64,000 bases of DNA, taken from Rhodospirillaceae bacterium (GTDB taxonomy: Bacteria; Pseudomonadota; Alphaproteobacteria; Rhodospirillales; Rhodospirillaceae). The stretch spans positions 36,692 through 100,691 of the forward strand of contig JAQWRV010000015.1 of assembly GCA_029243545.1 (NCBI GenBank), in the 5' to 3' direction. The notes beneath the pieces were generated by a model that was not told where the DNA came from, made no database searches, and worked only from the letters and a program-made list of their open reading frames with translations. Both the position numbers and the translations under genes were made by a program. Below, piece after piece: positions 1 to 7,577 of this stretch (positions are counted from its first letter, which is position 1; each line of letters opens with the position of its first letter).

Positions 1-1
1 C

Positions 2-433
2 TTTTACCAAGTCTGCAAGTATTATTATTCATACGGCTATCACGAACCGGGCGCGGCGCTGCAGTTGACCATTAATGAAAAGGCGTGGCGTTCTTTGAGT
101 GGCGAACTACAAGCCATCGTCAAAGCAGCCGCTGACGTCGCTAACCAAGACATGCTCGCTGAATATAACGCACGTTCAGGCCCAGCGCTGCGAACGTTGG
201 TTGAGGAGCACGGCGTACAGGTAAAAGCGCTTCCCGAAGATGCACTTATGGCCTGTGGCCGCGCTGCCAATGAAGTGCTCAACGAAGTCTATGAAGAAGG
301 CACACCTATCGTCCGCCGCATTGTCGAGGATTTTCTCGCCTTCCGGAAAGATATTCTGCCGTGGACGCGTATCAGTGAACAGGCGTTCATCAATGCCCGC
401 CGTTTGCCGTTTGAGTTTGGGTTGAAAACCTAG
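2..433 (+). CDS. TRAP transporter solute-binding protein, DctP family (5' end outside window)
   Basis: This is the C-terminal 143 residues of a periplasmic binding protein that delivers substrate, probably an organic acid, to a TRAP permease. The frame is open from the first bases of the window (reading FYQVCKYYYSYGYHEPGA), so the TTG at 65 is not the start. The segment with HEPGAALQLTINEKAW, then LQAIVKAAADVANQDMLAEY, is typical of the C-terminal lobe of the DctP7/mannitol-chloroaromatic type. It is convergent to the dctM-dctQ pair (868-2963), which is the likely membrane partner, with a broken ridA between them. Family is fairly sure; substrate is unknown. Confidence 0.85.
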   Translation, partial: FYQVCKYYYSYGYHEPGAALQLTINEKAWRSLSGELQAIVKAAADVANQDMLAEYNARSGPALRTLVEEHGVQVKALPEDALMACGRAANEVLNEVYEEGTPIVRRIVEDFLAFRKDILPWTRISEQAFINARRLPFEFGLKT

Positions 434-443
434 GGCCGTTGGC

Positions 444-852
444 TCAAGAGTCGACAATCCGGCCGTTTGCCAATGCCGTCACGTCAATTTCAATCATGAG
501 TTCCGGCAGTGCCAGCGATGTCACTTCTACAATGGTGTCAGCGGGATAGGGGGGCCGTAAACCACTTTTCCCTAAGCTCAAGAATCTTGGAGAAATTGCT
601 CATGCCCGTCAGATATATGACCACTTTGACAATGCGGTCCATGCCCGCTCCTGCAGCGTCCAGTACGGCTTCAAGGTTTCTAAACGTGTACTCAGCTTGA
701 GCATCGAAGCCGCCTGCGCCGACGGTGTCCCCTGATGAGTCAATGGATGCTTGGCCGGACATCAGAATGAGATCTCCTACGCGTTACCCCTGGGCAATGC
801 GAAAGGCTTCAAATGGATCTGGATTGGTCTTGATCCGAATTGCTTCTGTCAT
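444..852 (-). pseudogene. RidA/YjgF-family protein, broken by a stop and a frameshift
   Basis: Reading from ATG at 852 gives MTEAIRIKTNPDPFEAFR, then an in-frame TAA at codon 23 (forward 784-786) where homologues carry an aromatic residue before RVGD. The frame continues through MSGQASIDSSGDTVGAG and IVKVVIYLTGM. It then shifts at a run of six G (about 549-554, forward strand), after which the expected end PADTIVEVTSLALPELMIEI is found in the next frame, to the stop at 444. RidA proteins deaminate reactive enamine/imine intermediates. Two independent lesions argue for a real pseudogene, although the G run is also a classic sequencing-error site. Confidence 0.8.
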
Positions 853-867
853 GCCTGCGTTCTTTTT

Positions 868-2397
868 TTAGTTCGGAACCAAGTTATCGAATTGATCGAG
901 TGGTGGCATCGGTTTGTTCGGTCTTGGTTCCCCAAGCAAATTGTCAAATTGGTCAATCCCACCGGCTGACAATGGCCTGTTAAACACAGATGGGGCATCA
1001 ACAGGCGCAGCCACGGCATTGTCATTAAAAAGCACGTCGGGCAACCACGTCGCCAAGTCCGGAATTAGCCACAGCAAGGCGATCCCTGCGATCTGCAAAC
1101 CCACAAATGGAATTGCGCCCCGGTAAATGTCGATTGTTTTGATGGCTTTGTCGGCGACGCCGCGCAAATAGAACAAGGCAAATCCGAAAGGAGGCGTGAG
1201 AAAACTGGTTTGCAAATTCATGCCGATCAGAACGCCTAGCCAAATAGGATCGACGCCAAGACGGATCAAAACAGGTGCTGCGATGGGGACGGTAATGAAG
1301 ATGATTTCAAACGTATCGAGAAAAAACCCAAGTACAAAAATCACCAGCATGACAACGAGAACGGCTCCTGCTGTTCCGCCTGGCATCGCTGCCAGAATAT
1401 TGTAGACAAGTTCCTCACCGCCAAGACCACGAAACACCAGGCTAAAGACGGATGCCCCCAAAAGGATGACAAAGACCATGGAGTTGATCATGAGAGTCGA
1501 TCGCATGACCTCTTTTAAAATGGGAAAAGTCATACGCCCTTTAAACGTCGCCAACAGCATGGCGCCAACGGCACCAACGGACGCGGACTCTGTCGGCGTG
1601 GCGACACCTCCAACAATCGAGCCAAGCACGGCTAAAATCAAAGCGAGAGGCGGCACCAAGGCAACCGCCACCCGCCGGGGTAAATCCGCTCTTTGTGCTG
1701 TTGAAAGCTCTAGCGGTGGACAGGACTCAGGGTCTACGACCGCGCGAAATCCGATCCACGCCATGTAGAGCACCACCAGCATCAGGCCCGGCAGCATGGC
1801 GCCTGCGAACAACTGGCCCACAGACAACGGATCTGGAGAAAAATTGCCCATCTCTAACTGGGCAGCCTGGTTGGCCCCCTGCAAAATATCACCCATGAAG
1901 ATGAGCACGGTTGAAGGAGGAATAATTTGCCCGAGCGTGCCCGAAGCGCAGATGGCACCGGTCGCCAGCTTTGGGTCATACCCGGCCCGCGCCATAACCG
2001 GCAGGCTGAGCAGGCCCATGGTGACGACGGTTGCGCCGACTATGCCGGTCGATGCGGCGAGTAATGCGCCCACTAAAATAACGGACATGCCTAGGCCGCC
2101 ACGCATGGCGCCAAACAACTCACCCATGGTGGTGAGGAGCTGCTCTGCAATTTTGGAGCGCTCCAGCATCACACCCATGAAGACAAACAGAGGCACCGCA
2201 ACCAAGACTTCATTGGTCATAGTCCCGAAGTACCGGACAGCGAGTGCGGAGAGCAAGCTTGGTTCAAACAAGCCCATGCTAATTCCCAGCGCCCCGAATG
2301 CTAACGCCGTGCCAGCGAGCGTAAAGGCCACCGGATAGCCGGCGATGACCACCAGAATTGTGACGAGAAACATCAGTGCTGAGAGGGCCTCTCCCAT
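868..2397 (-). CDS. dctM: TRAP transporter large permease, DctM subunit
   Basis: The product is a 509-residue, very hydrophobic protein forming the transport channel of a tripartite ATP-independent periplasmic (TRAP) transporter. It shows the DctM pattern of about 12 membrane segments, with FVFMGVMLERSKIAEQLL near residue 70, GTLGQIIPPSTVLIFMGDIL near 150, and a C-terminal FLTPPFGFALFYLRG. Its start overlaps the dctQ stop as TAATG, so the two are translationally coupled. Oddity: after the last membrane segment a soluble tail of about 40 residues carries two copies of QFDNL (GGIDQFDNLLGEP and PPLDQFDNLVPN). Substrate is not evident. Confidence 0.93.
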   Translation of the reverse strand: MGEALSALMFLVTILVVIAGYPVAFTLAGTALAFGALGISMGLFEPSLLSALAVRYFGTMTNEVLVAVPLFVFMGVMLERSKIAEQLLTTMGELFGAMRGGLGMSVILVGALLAASTGIVGATVVTMGLLSLPVMARAGYDPKLATGAICASGTLGQIIPPSTVLIFMGDILQGANQAAQLEMGNFSPDPLSVGQLFAGAMLPGLMLVVLYMAWIGFRAVVDPESCPPLELSTAQRADLPRRVAVALVPPLALILAVLGSIVGGVATPTESASVGAVGAMLLATFKGRMTFPILKEVMRSTLMINSMVFVILLGASVFSLVFRGLGGEELVYNILAAMPGGTAGAVLVVMLVIFVLGFFLDTFEIIFITVPIAAPVLIRLGVDPIWLGVLIGMNLQTSFLTPPFGFALFYLRGVADKAIKTIDIYRGAIPFVGLQIAGIALLWLIPDLATWLPDVLFNDNAVAAPVDAPSVFNRPLSAGGIDQFDNLLGEPRPNKPMPPLDQFDNLVPN

Positions 2398-2963
2398 TAG
2401 GTGTCACCCTCAGGCGCATACGCGGCTTTACCTTCGTCTTCCGGGGAGTGCTCTTCGCGTCCCGCCAGGAATAGCGTCCGGCGCGCGATAAGAGCGAGTC
2501 CCTGAAGCGTGATCACACCACAAAACACCCAAATCATGCTTTTGAGCACGAATAGGCCTGGCATGCCGTTAGTCTGCGAAGAGGGTTCAAGAATCTGCCA
2601 TGAACTCAAAACAAACTGCGAAGACGTCCAGGCCAGCACGGCCATCCATGGCAGAAGGAAAAGCACGGTTCCTAGAATATCAATCCAAGCTTTCGTCTGT
2701 GGTGAAAACCGAGTGTAGGCAATATCCACGTTGACGTGGCCCCGGTGCAGAAAGGTAAACCCAGCACCAGCCATGAAAACGATGGCATGTTGCCAGACGT
2801 ATAGTTCCTGCATCCATGGGAACCCTATGGAGAATCCATAACGAAGGAGAACAACCATAAAGCAGGTAAGAACACAGCCTACGGTCAGCCAAGCGACAAT
2901 CCGCCCGATCCACTCGTTTACGGCGTCAGAAGCGGCAATAAATCCTTCTAGGCTATTGAGCAA
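2397..2963 (-). CDS. dctQ: TRAP transporter small permease, DctQ subunit
   Basis: This 188-residue membrane protein has four predicted membrane segments and the DctQ hallmark EWIGRIVAWL at the N-terminus, followed by FPWMQELYVWQHAIVFMAGA and then RGHVNVDI. DctQ is the small integral membrane subunit that pairs with DctM. It lies first in the dctQ-dctM operon. The cognate binding protein is probably the convergent, partial gene at 2-433. The C-terminal 25 residues are charged and probably cytoplasmic. Confidence 0.92.
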   Translation of the reverse strand: MLNSLEGFIAASDAVNEWIGRIVAWLTVGCVLTCFMVVLLRYGFSIGFPWMQELYVWQHAIVFMAGAGFTFLHRGHVNVDIAYTRFSPQTKAWIDILGTVLFLLPWMAVLAWTSSQFVLSSWQILEPSSQTNGMPGLFVLKSMIWVFCGVITLQGLALIARRTLFLAGREEHSPEDEGKAAYAPEGDT

Positions 2964-2987
2964 CGGTAAAACCCTCCTATACGTTTC

Positions 2988-3530
2988 TTAGCAGGATGGC
3001 GGTATGCCTGCCCAGCCATAGGCGACTTCATCCAAGTCTGTTCCGGCATAGTGGATAGTGCGGCTAGATACCAAAGTGCCGCCCAGGTGTTTGTAAAATC
3101 CAGTCACCGCATTCTCTTTTAACACCCAAACGGCCAAGCTTTCATGTCCTCGCTTGGCCAGGCGATTGCTGGCGGTCATGAACAGCCGGCGGCAATGACC
3201 ACTTTGCTGAAAGCCGGAAAGGATATAGAGGCTTGAAATGTCTGCCTCATGTCCTGGTATAACGGAGCGAACAGGACCGCCGGAAACAAACCCGACGATC
3301 TCGCCGCCGTCGTTCTCGCTGACCAACACGATAAGGTCGTTATCTGTGCGCTCCAACATTCGGGTCCAGGAGATGGCCCAGTTTTGAGCGGTGATACGGC
3401 TCAAGTACGCATGCGGAATGATTCCAGCGTAGTTCGCGCGCCATGTTTTAGCATGCGCATTGGCAATACCGGCGGCATCTTCTATTTCGGCCGCGCGAAT
3501 GGTTAGTATCTTTGCCGCCTTGTCATTCAC
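2988..3530 (-). CDS. GNAT-family N-acetyltransferase
   Basis: This predicted acetyl-CoA-dependent N-acetyltransferase begins its domain at ILTIRAAEIEDAAGIANAHA. It has the acceptor-side KTWRANYAGIIP segment, a central ISSLYILSGFQQSGHCRRLF segment matching motif A (normally Q/RxxGxG/A), and FYKHLGGTLVSSRTI near the end. In motif A the last Gly is replaced (QQSGHCRR), which may weaken CoA binding. The GTG at 3530 is preferred. The longer frame to 3593 would run into the remnant of a solute-binding protein gene upstream and adds an unconserved N-terminus. Substrate is unknown. Confidence 0.75.
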   Translation of the reverse strand: MNDKAAKILTIRAAEIEDAAGIANAHAKTWRANYAGIIPHAYLSRITAQNWAISWTRMLERTDNDLIVLVSENDGGEIVGFVSGGPVRSVIPGHEADISSLYILSGFQQSGHCRRLFMTASNRLAKRGHESLAVWVLKENAVTGFYKHLGGTLVSSRTIHYAGTDLDEVAYGWAGIPPSC

Positions 3531-3825
3531 GCATACCAATTTCACGAAGCTCCAAAGCGCGATTGCGCCGCCGCACGTTTTCACGCAAATCAAATTTTCA
3601 CGTTAGGGCATCGACCTGCTGCCAGGCCACCTCCGGTTGGAGGCTTCCGTCTTCTTCCACAACAGTGAGCGCATCAAACAACCCGGACCAATTCATGGTG
3701 CCGGATGGCTCGACCAGAGTGAATGGATTGGCGTCCGCCAGTGGCAATTCGACCATGCCGTAACGAAAGGGTTGCGCTTGCCCAGCAGGCGACAGCGGCA
3801 GGAAGATGGCTAAAGAAAAGGTCTG
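3523..3825 (-). pseudogene. Remnant of a family 5 (oligopeptide-type) solute-binding protein
   Basis: Reading leftwards, this stretch encodes a signal-peptide-like SLAIFLPLSPAGQAQ, then FRYGMVELPLADANPF and LFDALTVVEEDGSLQPEVAW, then DALT, a TGA (3598-3600) and KFDLREN. This is the N-terminal start of an SBP_bac_5 protein. It closely parallels the intact gene at 56974-58485 (PAIYDTLTLVNERGEVEPQI, then WAQLDALTWTLDIRKG), where the TGA position is Trp. Everything after about residue 100 is lost and the 3' end runs into the GNAT gene. No start codon is clear. Upstream of 3825 another short open frame (to 3943) has no recognisable identity. Confidence 0.7.
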
Positions 3826-3958
3826 TCAAGCGCTCCATCGCGTCAGCCTGCCTGTCCAAAGCGTGGATGACGCGGCTGACTGGCATGACGTAGACCCATG
3901 AACTGCGCAGAATGTACGCAATCCGAAACACACCCAGTCTCATGAAAAGGTTTTTTCT

Positions 3959-4945
3959 ATGATCGTCTCGTCCGTCGACCGCGCCCTTTTAGACCGCCGC
4001 CAAGCCTTGGGCGCAGGTATTGGCTTAGCTGCAGCAGCGGCAGGTCTTAGCTCCACATCTGCCCGTGCCGAGTCCAACGGCTTTGCCACAGAAATGGATT
4101 TCGGTGGTAAGTTTGACCCTATGAAAGCGGAACACAACACACTGGCGTTCTGCAAACTTATGTCAGACACGCGGGACGGTGTTGAGACCTGCGGTTACTT
4201 CAAGGGGAATGTCCTAGGCTATGTAGGGCCGAACCAACGGCTCGAGCCGCTGTTCGGGTACGAGGGTTTTGGCATGACCCGCACCTTCCAGGTCCAAGAT
4301 TACGCGTGGCGTAAATTACACAAGGAAGTGTCTTACTACACTGATCTCAAAACTGGCGAAGTGCTGGACGAATGGCACAACCCGTTCCTCGATGAGACGG
4401 TCAAGGTCTTGCAAGTCCATAACGATGTGGTGAATTCCACCTGGGCACCGACTTATTCATTTGGAGTTGGCCCAACCAAGGTTACCTACCCATTCCGTTT
4501 CCCGTGGCTCATCATGGGCGACAACGCTGTTGTAGACTTCGGTGTCAACACATCCCACAAAGCTGTGCTCCAGCCCGAAGAATGGCCCCGTGAATCCCAC
4601 GGCGAGATTACCCAAGTTCTTGAAGCGATCCAGGTCCATACCCGGCTGTCTGAGCTGATGGACCCTAAAAAGACTCGCGTCCAAAACTCAGGCTCATGGC
4701 AGCGGATTTCGCCTTGGCTTCCTTGGATGCTCATGGGTATGCAGCCCGGGCATTTGTTTTACAAAACCGTGACCCGCAGCATGGAAGAGGGTGTTGAAGG
4801 CCTACCCCGGCCCATCAAGGAATACACCGAGGCCAATTATCCTGACTATTTCACGGCACCAACGGAATGGGCGGAACCCAACGTTTCTAGCTATGAAGTG
4901 TATGAGCGGGAAATGGACCCCCAACCGTTCAAGGACGGGGTCTAA
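3959..4945 (+). CDS. DUF1838 family protein, probably exported
   Basis: The product is a 328-residue protein of uncharacterised family DUF1838. The N-terminus has twin arginines (LLDRRQALGAGIGLAAAAAG) followed by an alanine-rich stretch ending SARA, resembling a Tat signal peptide. The body has family-typical pieces such as GYFKGNVLGYVGPNQRLEPL, DLKTGEVLDEWHNPF and GSWQRISPWLPWMLMGMQPG near the C-terminus. No catalytic motif is known to me. It stands alone between two decayed genes. Downstream (about 4951-5003) is an imperfect inverted repeat without a T run. Family assignment is from memory of these motifs. Confidence 0.75.
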   Translation: MIVSSVDRALLDRRQALGAGIGLAAAAAGLSSTSARAESNGFATEMDFGGKFDPMKAEHNTLAFCKLMSDTRDGVETCGYFKGNVLGYVGPNQRLEPLFGYEGFGMTRTFQVQDYAWRKLHKEVSYYTDLKTGEVLDEWHNPFLDETVKVLQVHNDVVNSTWAPTYSFGVGPTKVTYPFRFPWLIMGDNAVVDFGVNTSHKAVLQPEEWPRESHGEITQVLEAIQVHTRLSELMDPKKTRVQNSGSWQRISPWLPWMLMGMQPGHLFYKTVTRSMEEGVEGLPRPIKEYTEANYPDYFTAPTEWAEPNVSSYEVYEREMDPQPFKDGV

Positions 4946-5053
4946 CATTTATCTGGGCGGCCTTGTGTAGACCGCAAGAAACGGGTCGCCCAACCTGACT
5001 CGCTGGTTCTAGAGTGAGGTCATACCTAAAGGCGCCACCTCAACCTTGTTTCC

Positions 5054-5527
5054 GAACATGCTGAAGCAGCCTGTGATTGCGCACGTGTCGAGCAGGCCAT
5101 CGCATTTCTCATCGAAAATAGACAAGCGCAACCGAGCCTTGATGATGTTGCAGATCTCCTTAGCTTGAGCCCGTTTCATACCCAGCAGCTCTTTACACGC
5201 TAGGCCGGTATTAGCCCTAAGCAATTTCTGCCTTACCTAATAGTGGAGCACGCCAAGGAACGCCTGGAGAAATCATCCAGTGTTCTTGATGCATCCTATG
5301 ATGTTGGATTATCTGGGCCGTCGCGCTTACATGACATGATGGTCGCGGTCGAAGCGATGACTCCTGGTGACTATAAATCCCATGGCGTAGACCTCGCAAT
5401 TAGCAATGGCGTAGCAGCAACTCCGTATTGAGATGCATTGGTCTTGGTTTCAGATAGCGGTCTTTGCGGCCTTGAGTTTATTAACGGCGATGCTGGCGAT
5501 CTCCTTACCGCAGCGAAAGCGCGCTGG
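5054..5527 (+). pseudogene. Ada-like AraC/methylated-DNA methyltransferase, broken
   Basis: The plus frame reads AIAFLIENRQAQPSLDDVAD, then LSPFHTQQLFTR, a TAG (5201-5203), AGISPKQFLPYLIVEHAKER, SGPSRLHDMMVAVEAMTPGD, GVAATPY, a TGA (5429-5431), DALVLVSDSGLCGLEF and a last piece ending AKARW. This is the AraC-type DNA-binding region and the start of the methyltransferase region of Ada-like O6-alkylguanine repair regulators. The TAG sits where such proteins carry Trp and the TGA where they carry Gly. The C-terminal catalytic part (PCHR motif) is absent, so alkyl-transfer activity is gone. Confidence 0.8.
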
Positions 5528-5667
5528 CTGCGCCATCGCGTGTCGCGGGCGACGGGTTTGCTCAACGCTATCGCTGGGGTGCGTCCCGGCGTTGGGCCGT
5601 GTTGGCCTATGAAGCAGCCGCGTAAGGGCCTTCTTAACTCACTGTTTTATATAAGTATTATTCGCCC

Positions 5668-5695
5668 CTTGACCGGCGTTTTTCACATCTTATGT
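5668..5695 (+). promoter_or_regulatory. RpoH (heat-shock sigma) promoter for hsp20
   Basis: CTTG at 5668-5671 is followed after 17 bases by CTTATGT at 5689-5695, matching the alphaproteobacterial RpoH consensus (CTTG, 17-18 bases, CYTATNT). Transcription would start near 5702, giving a leader of about 113 nt before the hsp20 start. An inverted repeat (TTCACAT/ATGTGAA) overlaps the -10 element. Confidence 0.75.
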
Positions 5696-5703
5696 GAACG
5701 GTG

Positions 5704-5814
5704 ACGGACGCCGATGCCGGGTCCGTTAGTTAGCTTAACCAGGCGTGGCCACTGCGGCACGTTTTGGGGCCGCAGCAGCACGCTGAAAACGATATTGCTC
5801 AAGGAGGATATCAA
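5704..5814 (+). promoter_or_regulatory. ROSE-like RNA thermometer in the hsp20 leader
   Basis: The leader folds as a chain of hairpins: ACGGAC/GTCCGT (5704-5726), CTGCGGC/GCCGCAG (5752-5775) and a final hairpin at 5791-5812. In the last, GATATTGCTC pairs with GAGGATATC across an AAG loop, leaving one G unpaired. It buries the Shine-Dalgarno AAGGAGGA and places TTGCT opposite it. This is the U(U/C)GCU arrangement known for ROSE elements of rhizobial small heat-shock genes, which melt on warming to free the ribosome site. Structure is deduced by eye, not calculated. Confidence 0.75.
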
Positions 5815-6285
5815 ATGCGTACACTTGATCTTGCCCCGCTCTTTCGTTCGTCCGTCGGTTTTGACAATCTAACCCGCGTTCTAGACGCCGTTACGCGGTA
5901 CGACGACTCTCATATCTCTTACCCCCCCTACAACATCGCCAAAGCATCTGACGATGAGTATCGCATCACCTTTGCCGTTGCCGGTTTTGGTGACGAGGAC
6001 ATCGACGTCGTTGTTGAAAACAATACACTAACCGTCAAAGGTAAAGTGACACCAAGCAACGAGAATGCCACCTATCTCCATCGTGGCATTGCCGGGCGGC
6101 CCTTTGAGCGCCGTTTCCAACTCGCCGACCATATTCAGGTCAGCGGCGCAGACATGGAGAATGGATTATTGCATGTGGACCTCAAGCGCGAAGTGCCAGA
6201 AGCTTTGAAACCGCGCGCCATTGCCATCACATCCGCTGCTTCAGCTACGCAGATTGAAGACGCGGCGCAAAAGAAAGCCGCCTAA
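5815..6285 (+). CDS. Small heat shock protein, Hsp20/IbpA family
   Basis: This 156-residue ATP-independent chaperone holds unfolding proteins in the cytoplasm. It opens MRTLDLAPLFRSSVGFDNLT and has the IbpA-like YPPYNIAKASDDEYRITFAV. The alpha-crystallin domain runs from about residue 35 to 130, with LTVKGKV and the conserved RGIAGRPFERRFQLADHIQV. It ends with an alanine-rich tail. The ATG at 5815 has the Shine-Dalgarno AAGGAGGA seven bases upstream; an earlier in-frame ATG (5764) lies inside the structured leader and is not used. Control is probably dual, by RpoH and by the RNA thermometer. Confidence 0.95.
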   Translation: MRTLDLAPLFRSSVGFDNLTRVLDAVTRYDDSHISYPPYNIAKASDDEYRITFAVAGFGDEDIDVVVENNTLTVKGKVTPSNENATYLHRGIAGRPFERRFQLADHIQVSGADMENGLLHVDLKREVPEALKPRAIAITSAASATQIEDAAQKKAA

Positions 6286-6338
6286 CGCTCGATCAATTGG
6301 ATTGGCCCTCCCCCCTTAGGTTGCAATCCTTTACACTG

Positions 6339-6366
6339 CCCCCGCGGTTCGTCCGCGGGGGTTTTT
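6339..6366 (+). terminator. Rho-independent terminator after hsp20
   Basis: CCCCCGCGG (6339-6347) pairs with CCGCGGGGG (6353-6361) across a short TTCGT loop and is followed at once by TTTTT. It closes the monocistronic hsp20 transcript. Confidence 0.9.
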
Positions 6367-6411
6367 GTTTTAGGCCTCACAAGAGGACAATATGCTCAGG
6401 GAGAGAGTCAT

Positions 6412-6813
6412 ATGGCGCGTCAAGAAAACGTGATTTCCGTCTACCCCAAACATGAGGAACGGTTTGGCCTGAGTTATGCGGTCAAGGCAGGGAACACACT
6501 CCATCTTTCTGGTCTGTTGGCGGTTGACGATGATTTCAATCTGGTCGGAGAAAACGACATGGAGGCACAGATTCGCTGTATCTATGAGCGTCTTCAATTT
6601 GTCTTGGCTAAATGCGGCGCTGACTTGCGTCATGTGGTCAGAGAAATTAATTTCACCACCAACTCTCCCGAGCTCAGCAAGGCGTCGTGGGTGCGGGAAA
6701 AATGCTACCAAGATGCTGGAGCGGCAATGCCGGCGGCGACCGGTGTTGGCGTAGCAAATCTTTATTTACCAGGCGCTATGCTTGAGACACATGCGACTGC
6801 AGTCCTAGACTAA
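6412..6813 (+). CDS. RidA family protein
   Basis: This 133-residue protein belongs to the YjgF/YER057c/UK114 (RidA) family, whose members hydrolyse reactive enamines/imines or act in catabolic pathways. The core is seen in LHLSGLLAVDDDFNLVGEND, DMEAQIRCIYERLQFVLAKC, VVREINFTT and the C-terminal LPGAMLETHATAVLD, where Glu of LETHATA matches the usual LVEIEAIA end. The Arg typical of the active site is not at its usual place. It lies 18 bases before an RraA-like gene on the same strand, so the pair probably forms a catabolic operon. Confidence 0.85.
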   Translation: MARQENVISVYPKHEERFGLSYAVKAGNTLHLSGLLAVDDDFNLVGENDMEAQIRCIYERLQFVLAKCGADLRHVVREINFTTNSPELSKASWVREKCYQDAGAAMPAATGVGVANLYLPGAMLETHATAVLD

Positions 6814-6831
6814 TTCTGGAGGGACGGCCCA

Positions 6832-7542
6832 ATGTCATTTTACGAGATTGTCAGCGATTTTAAGCGGCCCGATCCAGACCTCGTTGCGCGGGCTAACGCA
6901 TTATATTTCTGCATCGTCGGCTGCCGGGTCGGCCCACGATTTGTCATGGACACAAGCATCAAACCGCTCGATAGAGACTGGCGTATTTGTGGTCCCGCTC
7001 TCACCGTGCGTCCTGAAAAGACGGATGATGTGTATATGGCACAACTGGCCGGCAAGTACGTTAAGCCGGGCGACGTGGTCGTCATTGATGCGGCTGGTGA
7101 TAGTCGTGCGGCGTGCTTGGGCGCGAGTATGGCCAATGGGCTTAAGGAAATGGGTGCCACAGGCATCGTTGCTGATGGTTACCTATTAACAGCCGAGGTC
7201 ATCCGCAAACGTGAGGGCATAGCCGTTTTTAGCCGCGGTACGATCTCCCGCTCCAACGATCCGCAAAGCCCTGGGTGGATCAACACACCGGTGGTGTGCG
7301 GTGGCGTCATCGTCAATCCCGGAGACCTCATCTTGGGTGATGAGGATGGCGTCGTTGTTGTTCCGCGCGATCACATTGAAGAAGTGGTGGCTTTGGTCGA
7401 GGGTAAAGGCAATAAACGGGAAAAATCTGGGCGGCCTCTGGATGGAAACATCCCGCCGCGCGATCCCGTCGACAAACCGTATTATCAACGGTCCGGCGCG
7501 GAAGAAAAATTGTCTAAAATGACAGACATCAAGATTTCTTGA
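6832..7542 (+). CDS. RraA-like / dimethylmenaquinone-methyltransferase-like family protein
   Basis: The product is 236 residues of the RraA / 4-hydroxy-4-methyl-2-oxoglutarate aldolase superfamily. The fold signature is clear in ICGPALTVRP, VKPGDVVVIDAAGDSRAACL, GASMANGLKEMGATGIVADG, VFSRGTISRSN, and VNPGDLILGDEDGVVVVP. In aldolase members the central loop reads DGxxRD, with Arg-Asp serving catalysis and metal binding. Here it reads DGYLLTAEV, so this pair is missing and aldolase activity is doubtful. It sits directly behind a RidA family gene, and a GGAGGGAC ribosome site precedes the ATG. Substrate is unknown. Confidence 0.85.
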   Translation: MSFYEIVSDFKRPDPDLVARANALYFCIVGCRVGPRFVMDTSIKPLDRDWRICGPALTVRPEKTDDVYMAQLAGKYVKPGDVVVIDAAGDSRAACLGASMANGLKEMGATGIVADGYLLTAEVIRKREGIAVFSRGTISRSNDPQSPGWINTPVVCGGVIVNPGDLILGDEDGVVVVPRDHIEEVVALVEGKGNKREKSGRPLDGNIPPRDPVDKPYYQRSGAEEKLSKMTDIKIS

Positions 7543-7577
7543 GAGGTGCCATCTGCTAACTAGCCGCTGCATCGGCC

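Noticed and set aside
3674..3943. 89-residue minus-strand ORF upstream of the SBP remnant
   Set aside because: Only the part to 3825 has identifiable homology and that is in a different frame; the ORF itself shows no family signature.
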